Of a stretch of DNA of 64,000 bases, positions 32,849 to 40,954 are shown piece after piece (position 1 is the stretch's first letter; every line of letters begins with the position of its first letter). The position numbers and the translations under genes were made by a program. The notes under the pieces are model-generated. The model was not told where the DNA came from. It was given only the letters and a program-made list of their open reading frames with translations, and ran no database searches. The stretch is from contig JBBRNO010000018.1 in assembly GCA_038230275.1 (NCBI GenBank), positions 1-64,000 of the forward strand. The letters run 5' to 3'. The DNA is from JANXXV01 sp038230275. Lineage in GTDB: Bacteria > Acidobacteriota > Terriglobia > Bryobacterales > Bryobacteraceae.

Positions 32849-35800
32849 TCAACGTACAGTAACGAACTCGTTATGATTCAGCAGAGCATGAATCAGGTTT
32901 TCACGGGCACGCTGCCTGGCATCCAGGGCCGGGGGGACGTGCGTATCGACTACTTCCGAAAATCGCGTGAGACGCTCGGGTTGTGCCAGGAGCGCCGATT
33001 GCGAAGTGAGAAACTTGCGGGACTCAGCCAATTCCACCGCCGTGGGTGGAGCGCCGAGGATGGTGTTGAAGGCAGCGCGGACGAAGCTGTCATCCGCGGC
33101 ATTGCTAGTATTCAAAGATTTTGCGAGCAGGCGGGACGCTTCCTGGAAGAAGGTGCTGTTGGCACTGGCTAGCGCCTGCTGCGGGATAATGCTTTCCAGA
33201 CGAATGTAGCAATCGTTCGGCATGGGCTGATCGTATAAGCGCAGGAACTCGGCCTGGCTGTCGGGAGTCTGGCGGAGATACAAGGAACGCCGGCGCGAAT
33301 CGAAGGCCTGATTCTCATCAATGTCGGGACCGCCGGTTGTGAGATCGAGAAGACCTGCCTGAAATAAGACTGCGTCGCGAATGGTCTCTGCTTCCATGCG
33401 GCGCGCGTTCATGTGCCAGAAGAGTTTATTGTCCGGGTCGATCTGCTTGTTCGCCTCGCTGAGCGCTACGCCGGAGGAAGCGGTGCGATAGGCCTTCGAG
33501 GTGAGCAGCGTTCGATGGAGCTTCTTCATGCTCCATCCGTTTTCCATGAAGTCGACTGCGAGGTAGTCAAGCAAGGCCTGATTGGATGGCTTCGCGCCGT
33601 TGCGTCCAAAGTTTGCGACGGTGGCGACCAGGGGCTTACCGAAATGCCGCAGCCACATATCATTGACGGCGACGCGCGCGGGCAGGGGATTATCTTTGCT
33701 GACCAGCCAATCGGCCAGCGCCGTGCGGCGGCCGCTGCTGGTTTCCGGATAAACTTCCACGACGGGCGAATAGGTGAGGGCCGCCTGTCCGAGTGCCTTC
33801 GCGGCAGCTTCGAGTTTCGTCTTGGCTGCGCCTGCTTTGTCGGTGCCGAGCAGCTGCTGTGCTTCGACGGTTGCTTCTGAAGCGAACGCCGCTACGTATT
33901 TCTGTTCCGCCTTCTGTGCGGATTCAGTGAGCTTCTCGAGCTTTTCTTTCTCGTTAGGGCGTAGATACTTCTCGCGGTCCGCGGCTACTCGAGCTTCCAA
34001 GGCCGGAAGGAATAGCTTCACTGACTCCAGGTGCAAGTTCGCGACAGCTAGCCGCTCTTCCGCCCTGCGCAGTGATACTGCCGGTTCTTCGACGATCTCA
34101 TCGATCCACTTCGAGAGCTTAGCTGCTTCTGCGGAACCGACGGCGCCGCCTTCGATGGGCATGCGAGGCGAAAGGTCGCCACTGATGTAGCGCATGAGCG
34201 GGCTTTCCGCACTGCGCCCCGGGATGATGGCCGGGCCGTACTTATATCCACCCTGAAGGGCGCCGGCCTGGCTGGTGAGAATGAGGCCGCTGCGGCTGGT
34301 GGCTTGCGTGGTGCCGCCATGACACTGACTGCACTTGACGTTCAGAATGGACTGCACGTCTTTGAAGGCGACGGTTGGCTTCTTATTCTTGTCGATGGCT
34401 GGTTGATCTTTGTGGGCGGCGAACTCCGCACGGACCCGTTCCAGATTGCGCGTGGAAGATTGAATGGCGAGTTCAGCGTCTTTGATATCCTGGCGCGCTT
34501 TGGCGAGCATGTCCGTTCCGACGAAATCGCGAAGATCCGGGATATGCTCTTCCGGCTTCAACGTCACTGGTTGGATTTTCAAGTTCCACGCGCCCAGGAC
34601 GGAGGGAGTTCCCGGAGTGAGCGGGGTTTTATCGGGATTGGTTTCCTCGCCGCGAATGAAGCGGAACGTGTCTTTGTAGATTGCCGGGAAATAGGGCTCT
34701 ATGCCGCCTTCGTGCGGAGCCGATTCATAGACGCGGGCGATGCCGTCGTCATGCGGGTCCTGCTTGCCCGGTATGCGGTCCGTACGAACGTCGTATGGCT
34801 CAAAGAAGGCACGCATACGGTAATACTCTTCCTGGCTGATGGGATCGTACTTGTGATCGTGGCAGCGCGCGCACTTCAGTGTGAGGCCGAGAACGCCGAA
34901 GCCGATGTGCTCTACGGTGTCCTGCAGCCAGACGTTGCGATTGAAGCGATAGAAATTGCGCGCGAGAAATCCGGTGGCGCGAACCACGTTCGGATCGTTC
35001 GGGGCAATCTCATCACCGGCCACCATTTCGCGGATCATCTGGTCGTAGCCCTTGTCGGCATTCAGCGATTCGATGATCCAGTCGCGCCAGTGCCAGATGT
35101 GGCGGACGCTGTTGCGTTGATCGTCGAGGCCGCGGCGGCCATACCAATCCGAATAGCGCCAGATATCCATCCAGTGGCGGCCCCAGCGCTCGCCGTAACG
35201 CGGACTCTCCAGCAGGGCGTCCACTACTTTCTCGTAGGCGTTGGGTGATTTATCTTTCAGAAATGCGTCGATCTGATCCGGCGCCGGGGGAAGTCCGGTC
35301 ACATCAATGTACACGCGGCGGAGCAGCGTGCGGCGGTCCGCTTCGGGAGCCGGTTGCAGGCCTTTTTCCTGCCATTTTGCGGCGAGGATTATGTCGACGG
35401 GATTTTTGCTCCATGATGCGAGCGGCCCGTTGAGCTTGGGCAGAGGCGCTTTTACTGGCTTTTGGAAAGCCCAATGGTCACTCTTGGCCTGCGTCTTGGC
35501 TACTTCGATGGGCGCATCGTAATGGGCGCCCTCGCGGAGCCAGGCCACGACTTTCGTAATCGATTCCGCTTCCAACTGTGGCTGGTTGAGGGGCATTCCA
35601 GCGCCCTTGGCGGTGTGGCGGAGGCGGCCGATGAGAACGCTGGATTCCGGATTTTCCAATACGACTACCGGGCCGTGGTCGCCGCCTTCCAGGAGTTTTT
35701 CACGCGATGTGAGATCGAGGCCGCTCGCCTTTCCGGTACCGGAATGATGGCAGCTTACGCATTTTTGTTCGAGTAGTGGACGGATTGTGGACGTGAAGAG

Positions 35801-36175
35801 CGAGTCCGTCGCGGCTGGCCAGGAAGCTCCAGCGTCGATCCAGGCGGCCATTGTCTTTAGCTCGCCGGGCGTTAGCCGATCTCCGGCCGGTGGCATGAAG
35901 GGACGAACTTGTTGGGTAGCGAATTGATAAATGAGGCTCTCGGTGGCCTTGCCAGCAACTACCGCGGGACCACGCTCTCCGCCGCGCAGGGCGGAATCGC
36001 GAGAGGTGAGGTCGAGTTTACCTTGGAGTAATTTGGCGTTGTGGCAGCCGAAACAACGGGCTTTGAGAATCGTCAGGGCGTCGGGATTGCTTTCCGCGGC
36101 AAGAGCCAGCGGGACGAAAGTCAGCAGTAGCGCGGCGAGCCGGGTCTGGTGTTTGAAGCGTGCAAACTGCCTCAT
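32849..36175 (-). CDS. Large PSCyt/DUF1549/DUF1553 protein with four haem motifs (locus 4)
   Basis: An 1108-residue exported protein. Start at the ATG at 36175, giving a signal peptide ending VPLALAAES; the frame is open further up but only through the G-rich promoter. Four CXXCH sites are visible: CFGCH at 41-45 and CVSCH near 139 in two planctomycete-type cytochrome domains with MPP/MPL distal-Met candidates, CARCH near 434 in DUF1549 (about 220-460), and CSQCH near 614 in a third inserted cytochrome domain flanked by helical coiled-coil-like segments. DUF1553 fills about 775-1100. It could carry several haems for electron transfer. First gene of a two-gene unit with DUF1501. Confidence 0.9.
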   Translation of the reverse strand: MRQFARFKHQTRLAALLLTFVPLALAAESNPDALTILKARCFGCHNAKLLQGKLDLTSRDSALRGGERGPAVVAGKATESLIYQFATQQVRPFMPPAGDRLTPGELKTMAAWIDAGASWPAATDSLFTSTIRPLLEQKCVSCHHSGTGKASGLDLTSREKLLEGGDHGPVVVLENPESSVLIGRLRHTAKGAGMPLNQPQLEAESITKVVAWLREGAHYDAPIEVAKTQAKSDHWAFQKPVKAPLPKLNGPLASWSKNPVDIILAAKWQEKGLQPAPEADRRTLLRRVYIDVTGLPPAPDQIDAFLKDKSPNAYEKVVDALLESPRYGERWGRHWMDIWRYSDWYGRRGLDDQRNSVRHIWHWRDWIIESLNADKGYDQMIREMVAGDEIAPNDPNVVRATGFLARNFYRFNRNVWLQDTVEHIGFGVLGLTLKCARCHDHKYDPISQEEYYRMRAFFEPYDVRTDRIPGKQDPHDDGIARVYESAPHEGGIEPYFPAIYKDTFRFIRGEETNPDKTPLTPGTPSVLGAWNLKIQPVTLKPEEHIPDLRDFVGTDMLAKARQDIKDAELAIQSSTRNLERVRAEFAAHKDQPAIDKNKKPTVAFKDVQSILNVKCSQCHGGTTQATSRSGLILTSQAGALQGGYKYGPAIIPGRSAESPLMRYISGDLSPRMPIEGGAVGSAEAAKLSKWIDEIVEEPAVSLRRAEERLAVANLHLESVKLFLPALEARVAADREKYLRPNEKEKLEKLTESAQKAEQKYVAAFASEATVEAQQLLGTDKAGAAKTKLEAAAKALGQAALTYSPVVEVYPETSSGRRTALADWLVSKDNPLPARVAVNDMWLRHFGKPLVATVANFGRNGAKPSNQALLDYLAVDFMENGWSMKKLHRTLLTSKAYRTASSGVALSEANKQIDPDNKLFWHMNARRMEAETIRDAVLFQAGLLDLTTGGPDIDENQAFDSRRRSLYLRQTPDSQAEFLRLYDQPMPNDCYIRLESIIPQQALASANSTFFQEASRLLAKSLNTSNAADDSFVRAAFNTILGAPPTAVELAESRKFLTSQSALLAQPERLTRFSEVVDTHVPPALDARQRARENLIHALLNHNEFVTVR

Positions 36176-36244
36176 AGTTAAGGGTGATCGCTTCAGGGCA
36201 TGGTTGTCAATACGGTGTTCAGGTATGTGGACGTGGTGGCGTGG

Positions 36245-36268
36245 GTTGGGTGGGATTTGGGGCGGGTT
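36245..36268 (+). promoter_or_regulatory. G-run element (possible G-quadruplex) upstream of locus 4
   Basis: Five G runs (GGG, GGG, GGG, GGGG, GGG) with loops of 1-4 bases on the plus strand, 70-93 bases upstream of the minus-strand start at 36175 and in the divergent region before hicA. It fits the standard G-quadruplex pattern and shares GGGATTTGGGG with the element at 9684-9715. A function is inference. Confidence 0.4.
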
Positions 36269-36357
36269 GGTTGGATTTATGGTTCGGAAGCGACTGGTGG
36301 TCGTACGGGAATCCTGCATACGCGAAGTGTCTGACTGTCTGTGCGCATAATCCTAAT

Positions 36358-36609
36358 GTGGCTGATGCCGTTCTCCTCCAGCTCTTGCGCGGGTCCTCGG
36401 ATGCGAATATTCGCTTCGCCGATTTGCGTGGCCTCCTATTGCGCCTGGGCTTCGCCGAGCGGATTCAGGGCAGTCATCACATCTTTAGCCACGAAGGCGT
36501 GGCCGAAATTCTGAATCTTCAGCCAAAGAACTCGCTTGCAAAACCGTACCAAGTGAAACAAGTGCGCAAGGTTCTGGTTCAATATAAACTGGCGAAAGGG
36601 GATGTATGA
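36358..36609 (+). CDS. hicA: HicA family toxin (mRNA interferase-like), module 1
   Basis: An 83-residue HicA-type protein read from the GTG at 36358. The double-stranded-RNA-binding-like fold with catalytic His is represented by FADLRGLLLRLGFAERIQGS followed by HHIF (the His of GSHH is the conserved one) and by AKPYQVKQVRKVLVQYKL at the end. HicA toxins cleave or bind mRNA and stop translation; HicB neutralises them and represses the operon. No ATG is available in this frame near the family start and no strong ribosome site is seen. The gene overlaps hicB by 4 bases (ATGA), the standard order. It looks intact, unlike the second HicA at 36922. Confidence 0.85.
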   Translation: MADAVLLQLLRGSSDANIRFADLRGLLLRLGFAERIQGSHHIFSHEGVAEILNLQPKNSLAKPYQVKQVRKVLVQYKLAKGDV

Positions 36610-36815
36610 CCAAGTATGAAATCATTTTGTATTGGAGTAACGAGGACGAAGGGTTTATTGCTGAAGTGCCGGAATTGGCCGGTTGCGCGGCCGATGGAGC
36701 TACCCGGCAGGAAGCACTTGCCAATGTCGAGACAGTGATCGCGGAATGGATGGAAACTGCTCGGGAGCTTGGACGCTCGATTCCGGAACCCAAGGGTCGT
36801 CTTCTATTCGCGTGA
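36606..36815 (+). CDS. hicB: HicB family antitoxin, module 1
   Basis: A 69-residue HicB-type protein. YEIILYWSNEDEGFIAEVPE, LAGCAADGATRQEALANVET and VIAEWMETARELGRSIPEPK are the RNase H-like partial fold of the family. It lacks a C-terminal helix-turn-helix or ribbon-helix-helix extension, so DNA binding, if any, must come from another region or partner. It is translationally coupled to the intact hicA upstream and should neutralise it. Module 2 begins about 107 bases downstream. Confidence 0.88.
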   Translation: MTKYEIILYWSNEDEGFIAEVPELAGCAADGATRQEALANVETVIAEWMETARELGRSIPEPKGRLLFA

Positions 36816-36921
36816 GCCGTTCGGCGGGAGGCGTCCACGTCGACCCTTTATCTAGGAACCACGGGGATCACAGCCGCTTCCGGCGTGCGCGATGTTCAAA
36901 GCGGATTGTGTAAGGTGACAT

Positions 36922-37119
36922 TTGCCACTGAAGGTTCGCGAGGTCATCAAAGTGCCCAAATAGGCTTGGCGTCAAATGCGGACCGCGGGCGATCATCAAG
37001 TCTTCCAACGTTCCGACGGTCGTATCACCATAGTGTCGGGCAGACTTGGGGACGATGTTCGTCCGGGTACGTATCGTGGCATTCTGAGGCAAACCGGTAC
37101 CGAGGAATTTAAACCGTGA
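36922..37119 (+). pseudogene. Second hicA, interrupted by an amber codon
   Basis: Reading from a TTG at 36922 behind AAGGTGA gives LPLKVREVIKVPK, then TAG at 36961-36963, then AWRQMRTAGDHQVFQRSDGR and further HicA sequence through PGTYRGILRQTGTEEF to the stop at 37117-37119. The TAG replaces a residue just before the conserved Gly/Ala-Trp. GDHQVF corresponds to the GSHH region, so the catalytic His is kept downstream of the stop. The stop overlaps the following hicB start as GTGA, showing that the original module arrangement is intact. The toxin is therefore probably dead unless the codon is suppressed or the base is a sequence error. Confidence 0.7.
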
Positions 37120-37400
37120 CGCGCAAATTCTCACCGGTGATCGATGGCGATGCTAACGGATACAGTGCCCATGTTCCTGAACTTCCGTCAATCCTTATGA
37201 CCGGCAGGTCCATGGACGACTTGGCGGCCCCTGCAATGGAAGCGATCAAGATGTATTGGGAAAGCATCCTAATAGAACGGCCAGCCACATTGATGCTCCC
37301 AGAGATCAAAGTCGACCTCTTCCGTCTGAGTCAGGCCTCCGATTTTCCATCCCCAATGATGGACAGCGCGGTTGCGGCGGGGATGCTAGGTCAACGATAG
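37116..37400 (+). CDS. HicB-like antitoxin, module 2
   Basis: A 94-residue HicB-like protein starting on GTG (GTGA overlap with the broken hicA). TRKFSPVIDGDANGYSAHVP, ELPSILMTGRSMDDLAAPAM and EAIKMYWESI correspond to the HicB fold. The last ~25 residues (LSQASDFPSPMMDSAVAAGM) are not typical. With its toxin gene interrupted, this antitoxin may persist as a remnant or act on other HicA toxins; the latter is speculation. Relationship to module 1 HicB is distant, so the two modules are probably independent acquisitions, not a recent duplication. Confidence 0.7.
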   Translation: MTRKFSPVIDGDANGYSAHVPELPSILMTGRSMDDLAAPAMEAIKMYWESILIERPATLMLPEIKVDLFRLSQASDFPSPMMDSAVAAGMLGQR

Positions 37401-37418
37401 TGTAGACTGGCCGCTGCC

Positions 37419-38669
37419 ATGAGCAACGTGACTGTCAAACCCGCGCGTCCTCCGCTAATTGCGCCGGAGTGGCAGTTGATCGCGTTCCTGTGGTTCTGCT
37501 ATGTGCTGAACCAGGCAGACCGGCAGGTGGTCTACACTCTTTTCCCCGCGCTGCAGAAGACTTTCGGATATAGCAATGCGGTGCTCGGCTTGACCGGCGC
37601 GCTGTTCCTTTGGGTGTTCGGTGTGTTCTCGCCCATCGCGGGCATTCTGGGCGACCGGTTTTCAAAAAAAACGCTGCTGGTGGGAAGTCTGGTGAGCTGG
37701 AGCTTCCTTACGGTGCTTTCCGGGCTATCGCCGAACGGAACATTTCTGCTGGTGTGCAGGGCGTTGCTGGGAGTTTCGGAATCGTTTTTCATGCCTGCAG
37801 GTTACGCGCTGATGGCGGCGGCGCACGGACCTAGCACTCGTTCGCGGGCGCTTGGGGTTTTCATGACCAGCCAGCTTATTGGCGTTGCAACCGGCGGGAC
37901 CATTAGCGCGTTGATCGCGCAGAGGTTTAACTGGCGGGTGTCGTTTTGGGTGCTGGGCGGGATCGGGATGCTATTTGCGATTCCATTAAGCCGCTTTTTT
38001 CGCAGGATGCCGGAGGAGTTCTCCCGGTTGGAAAGCGGCAACAAGGCCGACCTGACCAGCTTTCTAGTTTTGTTCAAGATTCCGACGGTGCGGATCATCG
38101 CGTTCGCCGTGTCCGTGGCGACGTTCGGCCTGTTTCTTGTTTACACCTGGCTGCCGACTTTTCTGTTCGATAAATTCCAGATCGGGCTGGCGCGGGCTGG
38201 CTTAGAAGCCAGCGTCTATCCGCAGATTGGAACCGCCTGCGGCCTGATGGTGGGGGGCTGGCTTGCCGACCACTACAATTCTCAGGTGAAGGCTTCCCGG
38301 TTTTGGGTGATCCTCACCGCACTCTTCTGTGGAGCCCCTTGTATGTTTCTACTTGGCTCTACTGGCGATTTGGGCGGAGCACGCCTGGCGGCCATGGGCG
38401 TTGGATTCTTCGCCGGTTTCATCACGGGAAACCAGGCGGCGGCGACGTTTGATGTGGTGCCCATCCGGTTGCGCGCTTCCGCGATTGGAGTTCTGAATCT
38501 AGCGTCGGCTCTTGTTTCGGGCTTTGCTCCGCTGTTGGGCGGCCTGGCGCGAAGCACCATTGGTGTGGATAGCTTGATGTCATTTACCGCAGCGATGTAC
38601 CTGATCACCGGTTTAGTCCTGTTGTATGGAGTTCTGCGGCATTTCGAAAAAGACAGCATTCATGATTGA
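37419..38669 (+). CDS. MFS transporter, ACS (anion:cation symporter)-like
   Basis: A 416-residue major facilitator with 12 predicted membrane segments. The loop 2-3 signature is DRFSKKTLLV near residues 79-88, and the segment CRALLGVSESFFMPAGYALM resembles the ACS family, whose members take up organic acids such as hexuronates, glucarate or phthalate. It starts at the ATG at 37419, 18 bases after the HicB-like stop but presumably with its own promoter. The amidohydrolase gene overlaps its 3' end by 8 bases (shared ATGATTGA), so the pair was once a transport-plus-hydrolysis unit; the hydrolase is now frameshifted. Confidence 0.85.
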   Translation: MSNVTVKPARPPLIAPEWQLIAFLWFCYVLNQADRQVVYTLFPALQKTFGYSNAVLGLTGALFLWVFGVFSPIAGILGDRFSKKTLLVGSLVSWSFLTVLSGLSPNGTFLLVCRALLGVSESFFMPAGYALMAAAHGPSTRSRALGVFMTSQLIGVATGGTISALIAQRFNWRVSFWVLGGIGMLFAIPLSRFFRRMPEEFSRLESGNKADLTSFLVLFKIPTVRIIAFAVSVATFGLFLVYTWLPTFLFDKFQIGLARAGLEASVYPQIGTACGLMVGGWLADHYNSQVKASRFWVILTALFCGAPCMFLLGSTGDLGGARLAAMGVGFFAGFITGNQAAATFDVVPIRLRASAIGVLNLASALVSGFAPLLGGLARSTIGVDSLMSFTAAMYLITGLVLLYGVLRHFEKDSIHD

Positions 38670-39107
38670 TGTTCATAGCCACCACTTTTCCTATCCAGGA
38701 CACTTTACCGATAGCTTTTGCGACCAGGCGCGGCACGCTCGCGGGGACGGGAAAGACCTGCCACTGCGGCACACTGCGAGAAGACTATCGTGTCCGGCGG
38801 CAAGGCGAAGCTTTCGGGGCTCTGGGTGCCGGACGATGAAGTTGCCGCCTACCTGGACGCGCATCCGGAAAGACTAATCGGATTCCTTTCGTTGGATCCA
38901 ACGCAACCGGGCTGGCAGGACGAACTGGAGCATGGGCATCGCGATCTGAAAATGAAGGGCATCCAGTTGATGCCGATGCACGCGGGGTTCTATCCGAATG
39001 CGGGTGAATTCGATCCGATCTGGGAGCATGCCACCAAAGAGGGGCTGCCCCGTCCTGCTGCACACAGGCACCGAATCACCTTCTTTTCACTGGAAAGTCG
39101 AAGGTAG
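38662..39107 (+). pseudogene. Amidohydrolase family (COG2159-like) gene, frameshifted and 3'-truncated
   Basis: Begins MIDVHSHHFSYPGHFTDSF (the HxH metal motif) in the frame overlapping the MFS stop. Family sequence then continues in a second frame from about 38780 (KTIVSGGKAKLSGLWVPDDE, RLIGFLSLDPTQPGW, MKGIQLMPMHAGFYP, WEHATKEGLP) and moves to a third frame near 39045 (CPVLLHTGTESPSFHW). It ends about 39107, at the stop of the convergent cytochrome gene, so roughly the C-terminal half including the later metal ligands is missing. Two frameshifts plus truncation make this a pseudogene. The intact relative is the gene at 54695-55600 type. Confidence 0.75.
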
Positions 39108-39114
39108 ACGCTGG

Positions 39115-40080
39115 TCAGTTTGGGTAGGTGCTTCCGCGTGCGATGCGGATGCGATGGTCGGTGAATTGGAAGTAGCCGCCTGGGAAGTCTACCTTCGGCA
39201 TGTGGCAACCGGCGCAGTCTTTTTGCCCCACCTTGCAGGTTTTAGCGGTTTGCGCGCTGTGGCAGTCCTGGCATTTTGCGTCATAGTAGGCGGTGCTCTT
39301 CACCATGGCTTCATGGGGATTGTGGCAGTTTACGCAACCGATGCGTTTGTCCCCGATGGAGGCGTTGTAACACTTACTGGTGGCCAGGCGGTAGGGTTGA
39401 AAACGTACGTTGTTGATGTCATGCGGGCCGTTTGCCTGCACGTGTTGCCAGGTTCTGTGGCAGGCCCCGCAGAAGTCTGAGAGTTCCTCATTACTCAACT
39501 GCGAGAGCTTGGCCGGTACGCTTGACGGCGACCGCGCGTGTTTTGGAGCATCGTCGTGACAGCGCTCGCATTGAACGCCGGGCGAGGTTCCGGTGGTATG
39601 GCACGCGAAGCAGCGGGCCGCCTCCAGTTTGTCCACGCGGCGACCCGCGGCAAGCTCCAAATTGAATTGCGCCGGATTCCGGTGGCCGATGGTGACGTCG
39701 AGGCCATTCACCGCCGAGTAGAAGCTGATCTGACTTTCATACAGAGCCCCGCGGTATTCATAAAGGTAAGTCTGCCCCATGGAGCCGGCGCCGAAGGCCC
39801 ATTGGAGATCCGCCGTGAGCGTCTTCCCTCCACCGGTGACTGTGTAGGTGACGCGCTTCCCGTCGCGGGCAATGACGTACGTGTAGCCACCATTGGAAAA
39901 TCGCAGCAGCGGATGTTTGTTCAGAATTTCGGAGTCGAGTGCGCGCGTTGCCGCATGCGCCATCGCTGTCAGAGGTTGAGTCTTGCTTTCTTTCGCGTGG
40001 CAGTTCCCGCATGATGAATCTTGCGCGAAGGCAGCGGCGCCACACAATGCAAAGATCGCGGCTGCCGTTTTCGTCATCAA
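39115..40080 (-). CDS. Secreted multihaem cytochrome c, seven CXXCH motifs
   Basis: A 321-residue exported protein with signal peptide MMTKTAAAIFALCGAAAFAQ. Seven CXXCH haem sites are visible in order: CGNCH (24-28), CFACH, CERCH, CGACH, CVNCH, CQDCH and CAGCH. Between the first and second lies a ~125-residue beta-rich stretch (GGYTYVIARDGKRVTYTVTG) without haem sites. The C-terminal MPKVDFPGGYFQFTDHRIRI resembles the end of octahaem/cytochrome-c554-like and NrfA-like proteins, but there is no NrfA CXXCK site. A periplasmic electron carrier or small oxidoreductase is likely. It is monocistronic, facing the PhyH gene at 40106 across a 25-base divergent gap. Confidence 0.88.
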   Translation of the reverse strand: MMTKTAAAIFALCGAAAFAQDSSCGNCHAKESKTQPLTAMAHAATRALDSEILNKHPLLRFSNGGYTYVIARDGKRVTYTVTGGGKTLTADLQWAFGAGSMGQTYLYEYRGALYESQISFYSAVNGLDVTIGHRNPAQFNLELAAGRRVDKLEAARCFACHTTGTSPGVQCERCHDDAPKHARSPSSVPAKLSQLSNEELSDFCGACHRTWQHVQANGPHDINNVRFQPYRLATSKCYNASIGDKRIGCVNCHNPHEAMVKSTAYYDAKCQDCHSAQTAKTCKVGQKDCAGCHMPKVDFPGGYFQFTDHRIRIARGSTYPN

Positions 40081-40105
40081 GGCATCAGTGTACTATCGTG
40101 ATCGT

Positions 40106-40954
40106 ATGTTGTCTGCGGAACTGGTAAATCAATTTCAGCGTGACGGATTTTGTTCGGCTACGGGGATTCTGCCGGGCGATGCGCTTAGCGCTCTGCTCGC
40201 GGACGTGGAAGCAATCTCCGCTGGAGCAACGGTGGCGAACCATGATTCCAGCCGCTTGGAGATGGAGCCGAATCAACTGCCGGATGGCGCGCGCGTACGG
40301 CGGCTTTACGAGCCGTGCACGCACTATCCCCGGTTTCGCGCGCTCTCAGAATCCGGGGAACTGCTGGATTGTCTGGCGCGGTTGCTGGGCGAAAATCTGC
40401 TGTTCCATTACAGCAAGCTGAACATGAAACCGGCGGCCATCGGTTCGGTAGTGGAGTGGCATCAGGACCTGGCGTACTATCCGATGACCAACAGCGATTC
40501 GCTGGCGGTTTTGTTTTATCTCGACGATGCGGACCGCCAGAATGGATGCCTGCAAGTGATCCCTGGAGTCCATGGCAACGGAATTATGGACCACACCTCC
40601 AGCGGATACTTTCGCGGGCAGATCACGGAACGCGTCGATGAATCCCGTGCAGTCGCGATTGAGGGCGGGGCGGGAACGGCCATCTTCCTGCATGGAATGA
40701 CGCCGCACGCTTCGGCGCCAAATACATCACAACGGGCGCGGAGAACGCTGATTTTGGGTTACAGGGCTGCGGATGCTTACCCAATCTACGTGGGTGAGAC
40801 AACGCCCAACGCCGAGCGCTACGTGCGGCTGGTTCGCGGCGCATTTTGTTCCCGTGCGCGGCTTACCGCAATGGAGATGCCCATTCCAAGGTACGAGACG
40901 GTGCCGAAGTCACTCTACGAATTGCAGCAGCGGTTTCGCGAGCAGAAAGCTTAA
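40106..40954 (+). CDS. Phytanoyl-CoA dioxygenase (PhyH) family protein, first of convergent pair
   Basis: A 282-residue Fe(II)/2-oxoglutarate oxygenase of the PhyH type. The metal triad is HxD in WHQDLAYYP (about residues 118-120) and the distal His in HGMTPHASAPN near 200; an Arg in RRTLILGYRA would hold 2-oxoglutarate. PhyH relatives hydroxylate lipids, ectoine or other small molecules, so the substrate is open. Start at 40106 follows family length; 25 bases separate it from the divergent cytochrome gene. It overlaps the second PhyH gene tail-to-tail by 4 bases. Confidence 0.88.
   Translation: MLSAELVNQFQRDGFCSATGILPGDALSALLADVEAISAGATVANHDSSRLEMEPNQLPDGARVRRLYEPCTHYPRFRALSESGELLDCLARLLGENLLFHYSKLNMKPAAIGSVVEWHQDLAYYPMTNSDSLAVLFYLDDADRQNGCLQVIPGVHGNGIMDHTSSGYFRGQITERVDESRAVAIEGGAGTAIFLHGMTPHASAPNTSQRARRTLILGYRAADAYPIYVGETTPNAERYVRLVRGAFCSRARLTAMEMPIPRYETVPKSLYELQQRFREQKA

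Noticed and set aside
36885..37112. 75-codon plus-strand frame between the HicAB modules
   Set aside because: Out of frame with the HicA similarity found in the same place; no family-like sequence.
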